NCBI RefSeq assembly: GCF_023206395.1
Contig: NZ_CP066149.1
Coordinates: 1,550,001 to 1,614,000 of the forward strand
Origin: Vibrio sp. ED004
GTDB taxonomy: Bacteria; Pseudomonadota; Gammaproteobacteria; Enterobacterales; Vibrionaceae
Length of the DNA: 64,000 nucleotides
Direction of reading: 5' to 3'
Shown: positions 44,210 to 57,909 of the stretch, one piece after another
How the letters are laid out: every line of letters begins with the position of its first letter
Numbering within the stretch: the stretch's first letter is position 1
Notes under the pieces: generated by a model
Told to the model about the DNA's origin: nothing
What the model saw: only the letters and a program-made list of their open reading frames with translations
The model's database searches: none
Position numbers and translations under genes: made by a program

Positions 44210-44524
44210 ATGAACGAGACTGAATTTCATCAGCTGGTCGATATACAGATGCAAAACATCGAAGAAGCTATCGATGAATCAGAGGCAGATATTGATTACG
44301 AAGTGACTGGTAACGTGATGACGCTGGAGTTTGAGAACCGCAGCCAAATCATCATTAACCGCCAAGAACCAATGAAAGAAATCTGGTTGGCGTCTAAATC
44401 TGGTGGCTTTCACTTTAAATTAATCGACGACAAGTGGACATGTTCTAAGACGGGCATGGAGCTGTTTGAGATGGTGAAAGAAGAATGCGTGAAGCACGCA
44501 GGTGAAGAGATCGATTGGGTCTAA
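44210..44524 (+). CDS. cyaY: Frataxin homolog CyaY
   Basis: CyaY binds iron and adjusts iron-sulfur cluster assembly on IscS-IscU. The 104-aa protein has the acidic N-terminal helix (NETEFHQLVDIQMQNIEEAIDESEADIDYE) and the conserved strand pattern LEFENRSQIIINRQEPMKEIWLAS then GGFHFKLIDDKWTC. It is divergent from lptM and convergent with cyaA. Confidence 0.97.
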   Translation: MNETEFHQLVDIQMQNIEEAIDESEADIDYEVTGNVMTLEFENRSQIIINRQEPMKEIWLASKSGGFHFKLIDDKWTCSKTGMELFEMVKEECVKHAGEEIDWV

Positions 44525-44540
44525 TCATTTGTAAGCAAAA

Positions 44541-44574
44541 CTAAAAAGGAGTGAATCAATCACTCCTTTTTTAA
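44541..44574. terminator. Bidirectional terminator between cyaY and cyaA
   Basis: GGAGTGA (44548-44554) pairs with TCACTCC (44560-44566), with five A on the left and six T on the right. Confidence 0.9.
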
Positions 44575-44595
44575 TGTCAATCAGTCTTAATAAGA

Positions 44596-47124
44596 CTAGA
44601 TGTTAACTATCTTTGAACTCCGAGAAGCTAACGTCGCATCATTACGGTAAGGCACTACGTAAGAGTTACCCTCTTCAGGATGAACGATTTGGTAGTACTG
44701 AGGTAAGTTAAAGTTAATCAACTTAGACGACATCTTCGATTCATCTTTTACCGACGTGTAGAAAGAGTTCACACTCGCGATCATCTCATCTTTTTCGCCG
44801 CTGTACTGATGATACACCTCAACCTGATTCGACTCATCCAATACATAAATATTAAAACCTTTATCGGTATCTTCGAAGAAGAACTGAATTAAGCCCTCAC
44901 TCGCAAAACCATCCACCACTTCTGGCAGTTGATACTCTTGCTCTTTGTCGAGCATCAATAAAGGTGAACCCTTCAACTTGTTAGTTGAGATACTACGATA
45001 GAAGTCGACCGAGTTTTCTAGCATCTGTACCGACACACCGCGGCGCTCGAAGAACAGACCAAACATCTTGTTAGCTAAACGAATAGCCTTAAAGCGACGG
45101 CGTTTCTCTGGTTCAATCGGTTTTAGTCGTAAGTCGATACACTCAGCAAGCAGCTGATACACCATATTACGCATCACACCGCGTAGGTTTTTGCTGTAAC
45201 AGAACACATCGACCGACTCTGGAGGCAACGCATCTTGGTGCATCTTGCCAAGTACCGTCTTAAGCGCATCTAACATTGCGGTATCACCTTGGAAATGCAG
45301 CGTACGCACTTCATGCCAAGAGTTACGGTAAACCAGATCGACACTGCCGACTAAGCTCTTGCCTTCTTCACCAAAACTGAAGATATCGGCATTCTTGAGA
45401 TCGACTTTTAATGCACGACCGCTCAACTCAGAAGTCGGGTCATTTTCAAAGTTGATGAACATCGCCAGCTGGCTGATCTCACACGGACTCGCCAGTGCCT
45501 GCATACTTGGGCGGCGCTTACGTAAAGAGAAGGTATTACGCAGATCGCTCACCATTTGATAAAACTTATCGATATCAATGTGAGCGTCACGAACCACAGA
45601 GTGCAAACGTGTCGACTCAGTAATCAAACCATTGAAGAATGACCAAGCAACTAGCTTACTCAAGTACTCATGGTGCTCAAGTGAAGGTTGACCAAGAATA
45701 CGGTGCGCAATCAACGGCTGTTTATACAAGTACCAACCCGCTTTATTCGATTGCCCTTGGCGAACCTCAATAAAGCTCAAGTCTGGTTCATGCAGATCCG
45801 GAGAGATTTGCGGGTTCAGTAGCGTGACTTTACCCGGCAACACCTCAAACGCAGCATAAAGCTTACGAGCCAAGATACTGATATCTTGTGGGCTGATTGC
45901 CGAAGTGATGTCGTTACGACGCGCAAATTGAATCAGGTTACGATAGCTCAGCATCAAGGCATCAAGCAGCGCATGGTGCACCACTTTAACCTGTTCAACC
46001 TTCCAGTTACGGCGGTTATCGAGCTCAGCAATGGTTTCATGTCCCCAATTCCAAGACTTAGTCATCTCGGTTAGGGCCTCACGACGCCATGCTACAGAAC
46101 CAATGCCCGCTTCACGCGACAACTTCTCGTGGGTTTTAAGGTAGAAACAGCGTCTCACCAAGTCCAAACGTGTGTGGTCGTTAATGCGTTCTAGGTAGCG
46201 CGTTACCTTCTCTAGCATCAGATAGTAGCTATCCATGCCATACAGATCAGGTTCATCCGCAAAGAAGCGGCGCTTGGTATCGATACTCAATAGTTGGGTG
46301 TTTGGGTATTCCCATGAATAAGCTTCTAACAGGATCGCCTTTAACACCGACTTATACGGTGAGTCGATACTCTTATAAAGCTGCCACAAGTTAGAACCGA
46401 AGTACTCTTCCGCGGGAATGCGATTCAGCTTGCCGAAATCGATCCACTGCGAACAATCAAGATATCCATCCTGACATAGGCCTTGAACGTATTGGTCATA
46501 ACACTCTTCCATTTCTGGCGGAATGATTTGCCACAACAAGCGTTGACCAGCTAAACGAACAGCTGAACGATAGAACTCATCAAGCAATAACAGGTGCTGT
46601 GAAGAGCCACAGTTATCACCGGTCATCTCTTCAGAATGGTTCGAGCGGAAACGCTGTTCATCCATCAAGAAAAAGTTAGCTTCAACACCTAAGGTTTCAG
46701 CCCAGTCGGTAATCAGCAGGCACTTGTTCGTCAAGCTATCGCGCGCTGGACCATCCATATCAGGAGAAACACATACCCAGATATCCAGATCACTTGAGGT
46801 GCTTTGACCAATAGAAGAGGTACTACCCATGGTGTACAGACCGAGGATTGCAGGCTCAGCAGCCTCGGTAAGTTTACCGCCAAGCGTTAATTCGGTATCA
46901 GACACAAATTGCTTTTGGAATTCATTAAGCGTGAAGCTACGAATTCCAAAAGGAACTTGTTGGTCATAGTAACCAGGCATCATTGGGTGATTGAAATGAA
47001 GAAGTGCGGGGATTAGGTTAAAAACTCGCTGGCCTTGGACATTCATCAACGCCAACGCACGATCAATGCGCTGCTGATTTAGATTGTCTAATCGTTGAAT
47101 CAAAGTCTGAGTGTAAGCCTGCAA
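44596..47124 (-). CDS. cyaA: Class I adenylate cyclase
   Basis: CyaA makes cAMP from ATP for CRP signalling. The N-terminal catalytic half has the nucleotidyltransferase motif MGSTSSIGQSTSSDLDIWVC near residue 100; the C-terminal half is the glucose-responsive regulatory part. The best start is TTG at 47124: AAGGA lies at a proper distance, and the protein (842 aa) then aligns with the E. coli N-terminus, which also begins at UUG. A GTG ten codons upstream is possible but has no such site. Divergent from hemC, as in E. coli. Confidence 0.96.
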   Translation of the reverse strand: MQAYTQTLIQRLDNLNQQRIDRALALMNVQGQRVFNLIPALLHFNHPMMPGYYDQQVPFGIRSFTLNEFQKQFVSDTELTLGGKLTEAAEPAILGLYTMGSTSSIGQSTSSDLDIWVCVSPDMDGPARDSLTNKCLLITDWAETLGVEANFFLMDEQRFRSNHSEEMTGDNCGSSQHLLLLDEFYRSAVRLAGQRLLWQIIPPEMEECYDQYVQGLCQDGYLDCSQWIDFGKLNRIPAEEYFGSNLWQLYKSIDSPYKSVLKAILLEAYSWEYPNTQLLSIDTKRRFFADEPDLYGMDSYYLMLEKVTRYLERINDHTRLDLVRRCFYLKTHEKLSREAGIGSVAWRREALTEMTKSWNWGHETIAELDNRRNWKVEQVKVVHHALLDALMLSYRNLIQFARRNDITSAISPQDISILARKLYAAFEVLPGKVTLLNPQISPDLHEPDLSFIEVRQGQSNKAGWYLYKQPLIAHRILGQPSLEHHEYLSKLVAWSFFNGLITESTRLHSVVRDAHIDIDKFYQMVSDLRNTFSLRKRRPSMQALASPCEISQLAMFINFENDPTSELSGRALKVDLKNADIFSFGEEGKSLVGSVDLVYRNSWHEVRTLHFQGDTAMLDALKTVLGKMHQDALPPESVDVFCYSKNLRGVMRNMVYQLLAECIDLRLKPIEPEKRRRFKAIRLANKMFGLFFERRGVSVQMLENSVDFYRSISTNKLKGSPLLMLDKEQEYQLPEVVDGFASEGLIQFFFEDTDKGFNIYVLDESNQVEVYHQYSGEKDEMIASVNSFYTSVKDESKMSSKLINFNLPQYYQIVHPEEGNSYVVPYRNDATLASRSSKIVNI

Positions 47125-47189
47125 GGTAAGTCCTTGGTTTGAGATTAAATGCACTTCTGTTTAGTTACTGAACGAAAGCAGCAACAAAA

Positions 47190-47205
47190 CGTGATCAATT
47201 TAACA
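47190..47205. promoter_or_regulatory. CRP site in the cyaA promoter
   Basis: CGTGA-N6-TAACA has one mismatch in each half of TGTGA-N6-TCACA. It covers the predicted cyaA -10 (47197-47202), a position suited to autorepression by cAMP-CRP. Confidence 0.6.
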
Positions 47206-47225
47206 CTTTTACCCCTAATGGTAAA
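47197..47225 (-). promoter_or_regulatory. cyaA promoter
   Basis: On the minus strand TTTACC (47220-47225) and TAAATT (47197-47202) are 17 bp apart, about 75 bp before the TTG start. The rest of the 344-bp cyaA-hemC gap holds the hemC promoter, which I could not place. Confidence 0.5.
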
Positions 47226-47468
47226 GCAAAGGAACCCGTCATACTGGCCAATTCCTTAATGACAGAAAGTTAAACTCACGGCGCCGTAGTGTCCTCTTTA
47301 TTGACTATTTCTAATAATAGCCCATGTTTCAAATGAGATACCAATCACACTATTTTGGTGAACTCATGAAAATCTCTCAGCTATCAAAGCATGGAATGAT
47401 CAAACAGTAAGAATTTTCGCCTCACAATGGTAGGATTAGGCTATTACAGAACCTATATCGGAAACACC

Positions 47469-48407
47469 ATGACAAATTCAGCACCAATCCGTATCGCAAC
47501 CAGAAAAAGCCCTCTTGCCCTTTGGCAGGCATACTTTGTAAGGGATGCACTGCAAGCTGCTCACCCTGGTTTAGAGGTTGAGTTGGTAACTATGGTGACC
47601 AAAGGTGACATCATCCTAGACACCCCACTTGCTAAAGTTGGCGGTAAAGGACTGTTCGTTAAAGAACTCGAAGTGGCAATGCTAGAAGGTCGTGCTGACC
47701 TTGCGGTTCACTCTATGAAAGATGTACCTGTCGACTTCCCTGAAGGTCTAGGTCTGGTAACGATCTGTGAACGTGAAGACCCTCGTGATGCTTTCGTATC
47801 AAACACTTACAACAACATTGATGAGCTACCACAAGGTGCTGTCGTGGGAACATGTAGCCTACGTCGTCAATGTCAGCTATTAGAATACCGCCCTGACTTA
47901 ATCATCAAGGAACTACGTGGCAACGTTGGTACTCGTCTAGGTAAACTCGATGATGGCCAATACGATGCTATCGTCCTAGCGGCAGCTGGCCTTAAGCGCC
48001 TAGAACTTGAAGAGCGTATCCGTAGCTTTATCGAACCAGAACAGTCTCTACCGGCTGTAGGCCAAGGTGCTGTGGGCATTGAATGTCGTCTTGATGATGA
48101 GCGTTTGATTAAGCTTCTTGAACCACTGAATCACCAAGACACAGCCGATCGCGTGCTTTGCGAACGTGCAATGAACCTAACTCTTGAAGGCGGTTGTCAG
48201 GTACCTATCGGTAGCTACTCACTGTTAGATGGCGACAACATCTGGCTACGTGCACTTGTTGGTGAACCTGACGGCTCTAAGATGGTTCGCGGTGAGATCT
48301 CTGGTCCTCGTAAAGACGCTGAAGCACTTGGCGTTACTCTGGCTAATCAACTGCTGGATGACGGTGCGAGAGAAATCTTAACTAAGCTTTACGCAGACCA
48401 AGAATAA
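47469..48407 (+). CDS. hemC: Hydroxymethylbilane synthase (porphobilinogen deaminase)
   Basis: HemC joins four porphobilinogens into hydroxymethylbilane for heme synthesis. The 312-aa protein starts at the ATG at 47469 ([20 protein letters not shown]). [19 protein letters not shown] near residue 128 is the substrate-binding stretch and [13 protein letters not shown] near 238 has the Cys that carries the dipyrromethane cofactor. The open frame extends 14 codons upstream without conservation. First gene of hemC-hemD-hemX-hemY. Confidence 0.98.
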   Translation: MTNSAPIRIATRKSPLALWQAYFVRDALQAAHPGLEVELVTMVTKGDIILDTPLAKVGGKGLFVKELEVAMLEGRADLAVHSMKDVPVDFPEGLGLVTICEREDPRDAFVSNTYNNIDELPQGAVVGTCSLRRQCQLLEYRPDLIIKELRGNVGTRLGKLDDGQYDAIVLAAAGLKRLELEERIRSFIEPEQSLPAVGQGAVGIECRLDDERLIKLLEPLNHQDTADRVLCERAMNLTLEGGCQVPIGSYSLLDGDNIWLRALVGEPDGSKMVRGEISGPRKDAEALGVTLANQLLDDGAREILTKLYADQE

Positions 48408-48409
48408 TC

Positions 48410-49138
48410 ATGACAGTGTTGGTAACTCGTCCCGGCTCAGAGGGACAATCGCTTTGCCAACAATTAGCGGATGAAGGGATTCAAGCAATCCATCATCCGC
48501 TTATTCGTATCGTTGATAATCCAGACTCTACGGATTTAAGCAGTCAGCTCAATAACAGCGATATCATTATTGCAGTCAGTCACCATGCTGTGACAGCTGC
48601 TCAAAGCATCCTTTCCAAAACCTCATCTATTTGGCCTACTTCGCCGCTTTATCTTGGCGTTGGTCAAAAAACTGCGCACGTTTTAAGCAAAGTCTGTAAA
48701 CAAAAAGTAAACTATCCTCAAGTTAGTGATAGTGAACATCTTCTTAAACTTACTGAACTTGATGGTGTCGATAATAAATCCATTTTGATACTACGTGGCA
48801 ATGGTGGGCGTGAGCTCATTAGAGATTCTTTACTCAATCGAGGTGCACAAGTCTCTTATTGTGAGACCTACCGTAGAGAATATATTCCCATTAACGACCA
48901 CAATACCTATCAAACATGGGTAAACCAAAATACATCAAAAGTTGTCATCACTAGTCAGGAACAATTGGAGTATCTCTGCTCAATAACCCCTGACGAGTAT
49001 TTGGCTTGGCTTTCAACAAGACAACTATTTGTCCCAAGTCAGCGCATAGCAGAACGAGCACAACAGCTCGGGTTCTCCAATGTGATTAATACTCAAAGTG
49101 CTACGAACCAAATATTACTGGCTGCTCTCCGGCCTTAG
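48410..49138 (+). CDS. hemD: Uroporphyrinogen-III synthase
   Basis: HemD cyclises hydroxymethylbilane with ring D inversion. The 242-aa protein is weakly conserved as usual for the family; TRPGSEGQSLCQQLADEGI at the start, AVSHHAVTAAQSIL near 55 and ILILRGNGGRELIRDSLLNRGA near 124 are typical. It begins 2 bp after the hemC stop, so the two consecutive enzymes are co-translated. Confidence 0.95.
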   Translation: MTVLVTRPGSEGQSLCQQLADEGIQAIHHPLIRIVDNPDSTDLSSQLNNSDIIIAVSHHAVTAAQSILSKTSSIWPTSPLYLGVGQKTAHVLSKVCKQKVNYPQVSDSEHLLKLTELDGVDNKSILILRGNGGRELIRDSLLNRGAQVSYCETYRREYIPINDHNTYQTWVNQNTSKVVITSQEQLEYLCSITPDEYLAWLSTRQLFVPSQRIAERAQQLGFSNVINTQSATNQILLAALRP

Positions 49139-49157
49139 CTAGAAACAGGAAATAAGC

Positions 49158-50384
49158 ATGACAAGCAAAAAAAATAATGAGCATATTGAACCTGAAAAGA
49201 AACAAGATACTCAGCCAGTAGTTGTTGAAAACGAAAAAGCTGAATCTACAGAGACAAAACAGCCTGAAGAAAAACTTGATGCCTCTGCGTCAAATACCGC
49301 TCAAAATGAACAGTCTCAAGCTGAACATAAAGAGCAAATAGAGAAAGCGGAAAAGCAAGGTAAGCGCGGTGTCAAACTAGGCGCAATTGCGATCGCTATT
49401 TCTATTATTTTCAGCGGTGGTATCGCATTTCAAATGCAACAAAAGAGCGCCGATTACTCAGCTCAAATCACAGCGCTTCAAGCGCAACTACAAAATACCC
49501 AATCTGCAGTAAATAAAGACCTACAAACCATCAAGCAAGAAACTATCCAAGAAGCATCACATGCGGTGGAAAAAACTCAGGTAGTTCAATCCCAACAACA
49601 GAAAAGCATTCAAAGCCTTCAGTTGGCCGTTGCTGACGTTAAAGGTCGCCGCCCGAATGACTGGTTACTTGCCGAAGCCGATTACCTTGTAAAACTTGCT
49701 GGCCGTAAACTGTTCCTTGAACATGATGCCGTTAGCGCAACCAAACTTATGGAAAGCGCCGATCAACGTATCGCAGCACTGAACGACCCAAGCTTGGTGT
49801 CTCTGCGTCAATCCATGACCAATGACATTACTAAGCTTCGCACTATCCCTCTGATCGACCGTGATGGTTTAGTTCTACGTATTACAAGCCTTCAACAACA
49901 AGTCGATAACCTGCCTCTAGCTAACGCTATTCTTCCAGAAGCTGCGGTCGTTGAGAAACAAGCTGTGTCGCAAGACATCAATGATTGGCAGAACAACTTG
50001 ATGACATCGATGAAAGACTTCTCAGAAAACTTCATCACTTTCCGTAGTCGTGATGGTGAGGTTATCCCACTACTATCACCAGAGCAGCACTTCTACTTGC
50101 GTGAAAACATCAAAGGCAAGCTAGAGACAGCAATTCGCGCGGTCTACAAAGAGCAAGGCGAAGTCTATAGTGCGGCGCTTAAGACAGCTAACGAGTGGTC
50201 GAAGTCGTACCTAAACCAAGATAACAACTCAGTAATCGAGTTCGAAAAGGCGATTAAACAGTTAAGTGAGCAAAATATTTCTGTGAAATACCCTGTAAAG
50301 CTTGAGTCTCAAAATGAGTTGTCAGATGTCATTCGTGAACGTCTACGCCGTGAGGTAACGGTAATGACCTCGGAGGAGAAATAA
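49158..50384 (+). CDS. hemX: HemX family membrane protein
   Basis: A 408-aa protein. A charged, Lys/Glu-rich N-terminus (about 1-70) is followed by one membrane helix (GVKLGAIAIAISIIFSGG), a coiled-coil region and a conserved C-terminal domain (RPNDWLLAEADYLVKLAGRKL). Often labelled uroporphyrinogen-III methyltransferase, but no methyltransferase motif is visible, so its role in the heme operon is unclear. Its stop overlaps the hemY start (TAATG). Confidence 0.92.
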   Translation: MTSKKNNEHIEPEKKQDTQPVVVENEKAESTETKQPEEKLDASASNTAQNEQSQAEHKEQIEKAEKQGKRGVKLGAIAIAISIIFSGGIAFQMQQKSADYSAQITALQAQLQNTQSAVNKDLQTIKQETIQEASHAVEKTQVVQSQQQKSIQSLQLAVADVKGRRPNDWLLAEADYLVKLAGRKLFLEHDAVSATKLMESADQRIAALNDPSLVSLRQSMTNDITKLRTIPLIDRDGLVLRITSLQQQVDNLPLANAILPEAAVVEKQAVSQDINDWQNNLMTSMKDFSENFITFRSRDGEVIPLLSPEQHFYLRENIKGKLETAIRAVYKEQGEVYSAALKTANEWSKSYLNQDNNSVIEFEKAIKQLSEQNISVKYPVKLESQNELSDVIRERLRREVTVMTSEEK

Positions 50385-51565
50385 TGATTCGTTTGATTTT
50401 TCTTTTCCTTGTACTCGGTGCGGGTCTGTTTGTCGGTACTCAGTTCTCGGGTCAACAAGGTTATGTACTGATCTCAATTGCCAATAAGACGATTGAGATG
50501 AGTGTGACAACAATGGCTATCTTTGTGATTGCCCTCTTGGCCGCACTGTTTGGCTTAGAGTACCTATTTAAGAAGCTTATTTACGCGAGCTCAACAACTT
50601 GGAACTGGTTCAGCGTTCGTAAACTAAAACGCTCTCGTCGTTATACCAATGAAGGCATCATCAAGCTTCTTGAGGGTGATTGGAAAGGCGCAGAGAAGAA
50701 AGTAACTCGCTGGGCGAATCACCACGATATGCCTCTACTTTGTTACTTAGTGGCGTCACAAGCGGCACATGAGCAAGGTAATACTGCTGAGCGCGATAAG
50801 TACATCGAGCTTGCTAGCCAGCAAGATGATTCATTGCTGGCTGTTGAGCTGACAAAAGCCAAGCAACAAATCAGCGAATCAAACTACGAAGCCGCTTTCG
50901 ATACGCTTTCAAATCTTAAAGGTTCGCACCCGAACAACACTGCAGTGCTTGGATTGCTAAAAGCGACCTACATGCAACTTAAATTATGGCAGCCATTGTT
51001 AGAGTTGACGCCAAAACTTGCTAAGAACAAGCTCCTAACAGCAGATGAGCAGCGTGAACTTGAGCAGAAAGCACAATGCGGTTTGCTTCACGACGTCGCA
51101 CAGCAACAAGGCAGCGAAGGTTTAATCAGTCACTGGAATAAGCTTCCAAGAAAACAGAAGCAAAGTTCACACCTTGTATCGTGCTTTGTGAAACAACTGA
51201 TCGCACGTAAAGCAGATTCAGAAGCCTTCACTGTCATTAAAGAGAACATTGCGAAGAATGGTTCAAACGAACTCTACATGTTGCTTCCTGAACTTAATCT
51301 AGCCGATCACCACCCAGTAGTTGTGATGCTAGAGCGCGCAATCAGTAAAGATAACAACAATGCAGAAGCACACAGTGCATTGGCTCAGTTCTACCTAAGA
51401 GAGCAAAAATGGGCAGAAGCGCAAAGCCACTTCGAGAAAGCACTAGCACTTCGCTCTAATGTTTCAGATTACGGATACCTATCTGATGCACTAGAGAAGC
51501 AAAACCTAACCAAAGCAGCGCACGAAGTGTCTCGTAAGGCACTTGCTCTAGTTCAGCCAGCTTAA
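50384..51565 (+). CDS. hemY: HemY, heme-operon TPR membrane protein
   Basis: A 393-aa protein with two N-terminal membrane helices (about residues 3-20 and 42-62) and a HemY_N-type domain, then TPR-like helices (NAEAHSALAQFYLREQKWAEAQSHFEKALAL near residue 326). It is unrelated to protoporphyrinogen oxidase of the same name. Its precise role in porphyrin metabolism is unknown. GGAGGAG precedes the ATG. Last gene of hemCDXY. Confidence 0.94.
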   Translation: MIRLIFLFLVLGAGLFVGTQFSGQQGYVLISIANKTIEMSVTTMAIFVIALLAALFGLEYLFKKLIYASSTTWNWFSVRKLKRSRRYTNEGIIKLLEGDWKGAEKKVTRWANHHDMPLLCYLVASQAAHEQGNTAERDKYIELASQQDDSLLAVELTKAKQQISESNYEAAFDTLSNLKGSHPNNTAVLGLLKATYMQLKLWQPLLELTPKLAKNKLLTADEQRELEQKAQCGLLHDVAQQQGSEGLISHWNKLPRKQKQSSHLVSCFVKQLIARKADSEAFTVIKENIAKNGSNELYMLLPELNLADHHPVVVMLERAISKDNNNAEAHSALAQFYLREQKWAEAQSHFEKALALRSNVSDYGYLSDALEKQNLTKAAHEVSRKALALVQPA

Positions 51566-51581
51566 GCAAATACACTTAACA

Positions 51582-51611
51582 TGAAGCCGATGCCAAGCAT
51601 CGGCTTTTTTA
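51582..51611 (+). terminator. Intrinsic terminator after hemCDXY
   Basis: AAGCCGATGC (51584-51593) pairs with GCATCGGCTT (51597-51606) over CAA, followed by T residues. Confidence 0.92.
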
Positions 51612-51639
51612 TGTCTGCTATTTGCCTCAAGATAAAGTC

Positions 51640-51671
51640 CAATCTTTCAATCTTTCAATCTTTCAATCTTT
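51640..51671. repeat. Four tandem CAATCTTT units
   Basis: Four exact 8-bp copies directly behind the hemY terminator. No coding frame covers them. Confidence 0.85.
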
Positions 51672-52413
51672 CACAAGCTATAGCTCAAGCTTAGACCAGA
51701 CAAACCACAACAACCTCCAGACACCACACGGAGGAACGAATCTAATCGATTAAGTAGCTTTAAGTGCGAATTTAGAGCTAGAAGAGTTGAGCTGTATAAA
51801 ATAATTCACTGGAGGTCTCCAGAGGAACTTGGAGGGGCCTTAGCTCGAACTCTAGCGAGAGTATTTAAAATAGAAAACAAACTCTTTAGAAGTGATTAGA
51901 GCCGACAAATATCCACTATACCAACATCTAGCCTGACTAAGCCTATTTCGTGAGAAGGCTAAAAGACTTCAGAAGGCTTTAGAATAAGTGTGAACTCAGA
52001 ACTCGACGATCCATTTCCAACTATAGATCCAGTAGCCCGAGTAACTCTTCCTTTATGCTAGGGAGTGTAGACCGCTCAACCGCTATACTCACCATACAAC
52101 TATTATAAACTTGGCTTTATCCGCAATTCGCCCTCTAAATTATCAGAACCTACAGGCATAAATATCACTATTGAGAGCAGAGCTTTCTTACCCCAAAGGT
52201 TCAGGGGTAATCGAAGTTAAACAACCTCATGCAAGTTAGTACTAGGCTTTCTGATAATCGGCAAACATCGAGGCTGCGAACTACGGACAAGCCATGAGTG
52301 GGACTCTTTCGACCTAGGAATTAAACAATAAGACTTCTTAGTAAGTGCTGTTGTGGCAACCCGAAACGAGCGGAGCTTGATCGAAAACCAGACGATCTAT
52401 AGCCAGAAACGAC

Positions 52414-52441
52414 GAAAGCCTAGTCGTAAGACTAGGCTTTC
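52414..52441. repeat. Perfect 12-bp hairpin, decayed terminator
   Basis: GAAAGCCTAGTC (52414-52425) pairs with GACTAGGCTTTC (52430-52441) over GTAA. It is followed by TAATAAGTAGCGGAGTG, the same context that follows the active rRNA terminator, so it looks like an older copy. The T-run is short. Confidence 0.6.
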
Positions 52442-52528
52442 TAATAAGTAGCGGAGTGTCTGGTATTCCATCGGACTCGCGCAAGAGAAGAACTCTTTCG
52501 ACCTAAGGAAATATACAATAACTCAAAT

Positions 52529-52564
52529 GTAAAAAAGCCCTGCTATTTCTAGCAGGGCTTTTCT
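52529..52564 (-). terminator. Intrinsic terminator of the rRNA operon
   Basis: AAAAGCCCTGCTA (52533-52545) pairs with TAGCAGGGCTTTT (52550-52562) over TTTC, with a U-tail for the minus strand. It lies 8 bp beyond tRNA-Asp. Confidence 0.92.
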
Positions 52565-52570
52565 AATAAG

Positions 52571-52647
52571 TGGCGGAGTGGACGGGACTCGAACCCGCGA
52601 CCCCCGGCGTGACAGGCCGGTATTCTAACCAACTGAACTACCACTCC
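52571..52647 (-). tRNA. tRNA-Asp (GTC)
   Basis: 77 nt on the minus strand, starting GGAGTGGTAGTTCAGTTGG, with anticodon GTC in the loop CTGTCAC, T-arm GGTTCGAGTCC and an encoded CCA end. The acceptor stem GGAGTGG/CCACTCC is complete. It is the distal tRNA of the downstream rRNA operon. Confidence 0.97.
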
Positions 52648-52691
52648 GCAGTGGACTACTTGTCGTCGCTGACAAGTCGTTCATAATTTAA

Positions 52692-52810
52692 AGCCTGGCG
52701 ATGTCCTACTCTCACATGGGGAAGCCCCACACTACCATCGGCGCTATTGTGTTTCACTTCTGAGTTCGGCATGGAATCAGGTGGGTCCACAATGCTATGG
52801 TCGCCAAGCA
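52692..52810 (-). rRNA. rrf: 5S ribosomal RNA, downstream operon
   Basis: About 119 nt from TGCTTGGCGACCATAGC to the complementary GCCAGGC end. The sequence is identical to the second 5S gene as far as compared. Confidence 0.96.
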
Positions 52811-52946
52811 AATTTTGCTTTTACTTTCAGCTTTTTTAAAAACTGAAGGCAAAATAATCTGGAAAACTGTAATTTAAAAGTGTCTCTTCAAACTCATTCA
52901 AGCGTTTGGTATTTCTTTGAGTCCACAAAACCCCTTGGGTGTTGTA

Positions 52947-55832
<2,886 letters not shown>

Positions 55833-56128
55833 ATACAACCCGAAAGGGTCTTAATGTATGGCAACTAACCAAGGTTTTTGGTTGTCATTAAGAAGGGTTA
55901 ATTCTTAATGACTGTTTGCCGGACTCAATGTGAATCAAACTAGGTTTGATTCGAATACAAGACACTTGAATGTGTTTGTTGTGTTTACCTAAAAGGTAAA
56001 CATTGAGAACTTTTAAATTTGATTGAATTACTCGTAAGTAATCAATCAGTCAGCTTTCCAAATTGTTAAAGAGCTTGATTCAATAAATGAACCATTTTTA
56101 AAGACTCTCTTAAGAGAATACTTAAAGA
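55833..56128 (-). other. 16S-23S spacer, distal part, with boxA
   Basis: About 300 bp between tRNA-Ala and 23S. It contains boxA GCTCTTTAACAA (minus strand, 56063-56074), the antitermination signal, and sequences that would pair across 23S for RNase III processing. Confidence 0.75.
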
Positions 56129-56204
56129 TGGTGGAGCTATGCGGGATCGAACCGCAGACCTCCTGCGTGCAAGGCAGGCGCTCTCCCAGCTGAGCTATAG
56201 CCCC
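56129..56204 (-). tRNA. tRNA-Ala (TGC)
   Basis: 76 nt on the minus strand, starting GGGGCTATAGCTCAGC, with anticodon TGC in CTTGCAC, T-arm GGTTCGATCC and encoded CCA. Second spacer tRNA of the downstream operon. Confidence 0.97.
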
Positions 56205-56218
56205 ATCTAGGTCGATAT

Positions 56219-56295
56219 TGGTGGGTCTGAGTGGACTTGAACCACCGACCTCCCGCTTATCAGGCGAGCGCTCTAACCAGCTGAGCTACAGACCC
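56219..56295 (-). tRNA. tRNA-Ile (GAT)
   Basis: 77 nt on the minus strand, starting GGGTCTGTAGCTCAGC, with anticodon GAT in CTGATAA, T-arm GGTTCAAGTCC and encoded CCA. First spacer tRNA after 16S; the Ile-Ala pair is the classical rRNA spacer set. Confidence 0.97.
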
Positions 56296-56362
56296 AATAT
56301 CGTCTCTTAACTTTTCTAAACCTAATCAATCTGTGTGGACACTTATCGTGAATATCTTCGTA

Positions 56363-57909
<1,547 letters not shown>

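Larger units (their letters stand above)
51612..52530. other. Gene-free stretch with decayed tRNA/terminator units
   Basis: No protein gene is supported in these ~920 bases. It contains a four-copy 8-bp repeat at the left and, from about 52200, partial copies of the unit that ends the rRNA operon: CTAGGCTTTCTGATAAT (about 52243), a hairpin then TAATAAGTAGCGGAGTG (about 52442), and twice a stretch like ACTCTTTCGACCTA followed by an ACAATAA element (about 52301 and 52491). Compare the intact TTTTCTAATAAGTGGCGGAGTGGACGGG at the 3' end of tRNA-Asp. Confidence 0.55.

Noticed and set aside
49158..50384. Methyltransferase function for HemX
   Set aside because: The common label is inherited; no SAM-binding motif is visible in this membrane-anchored coiled-coil protein.
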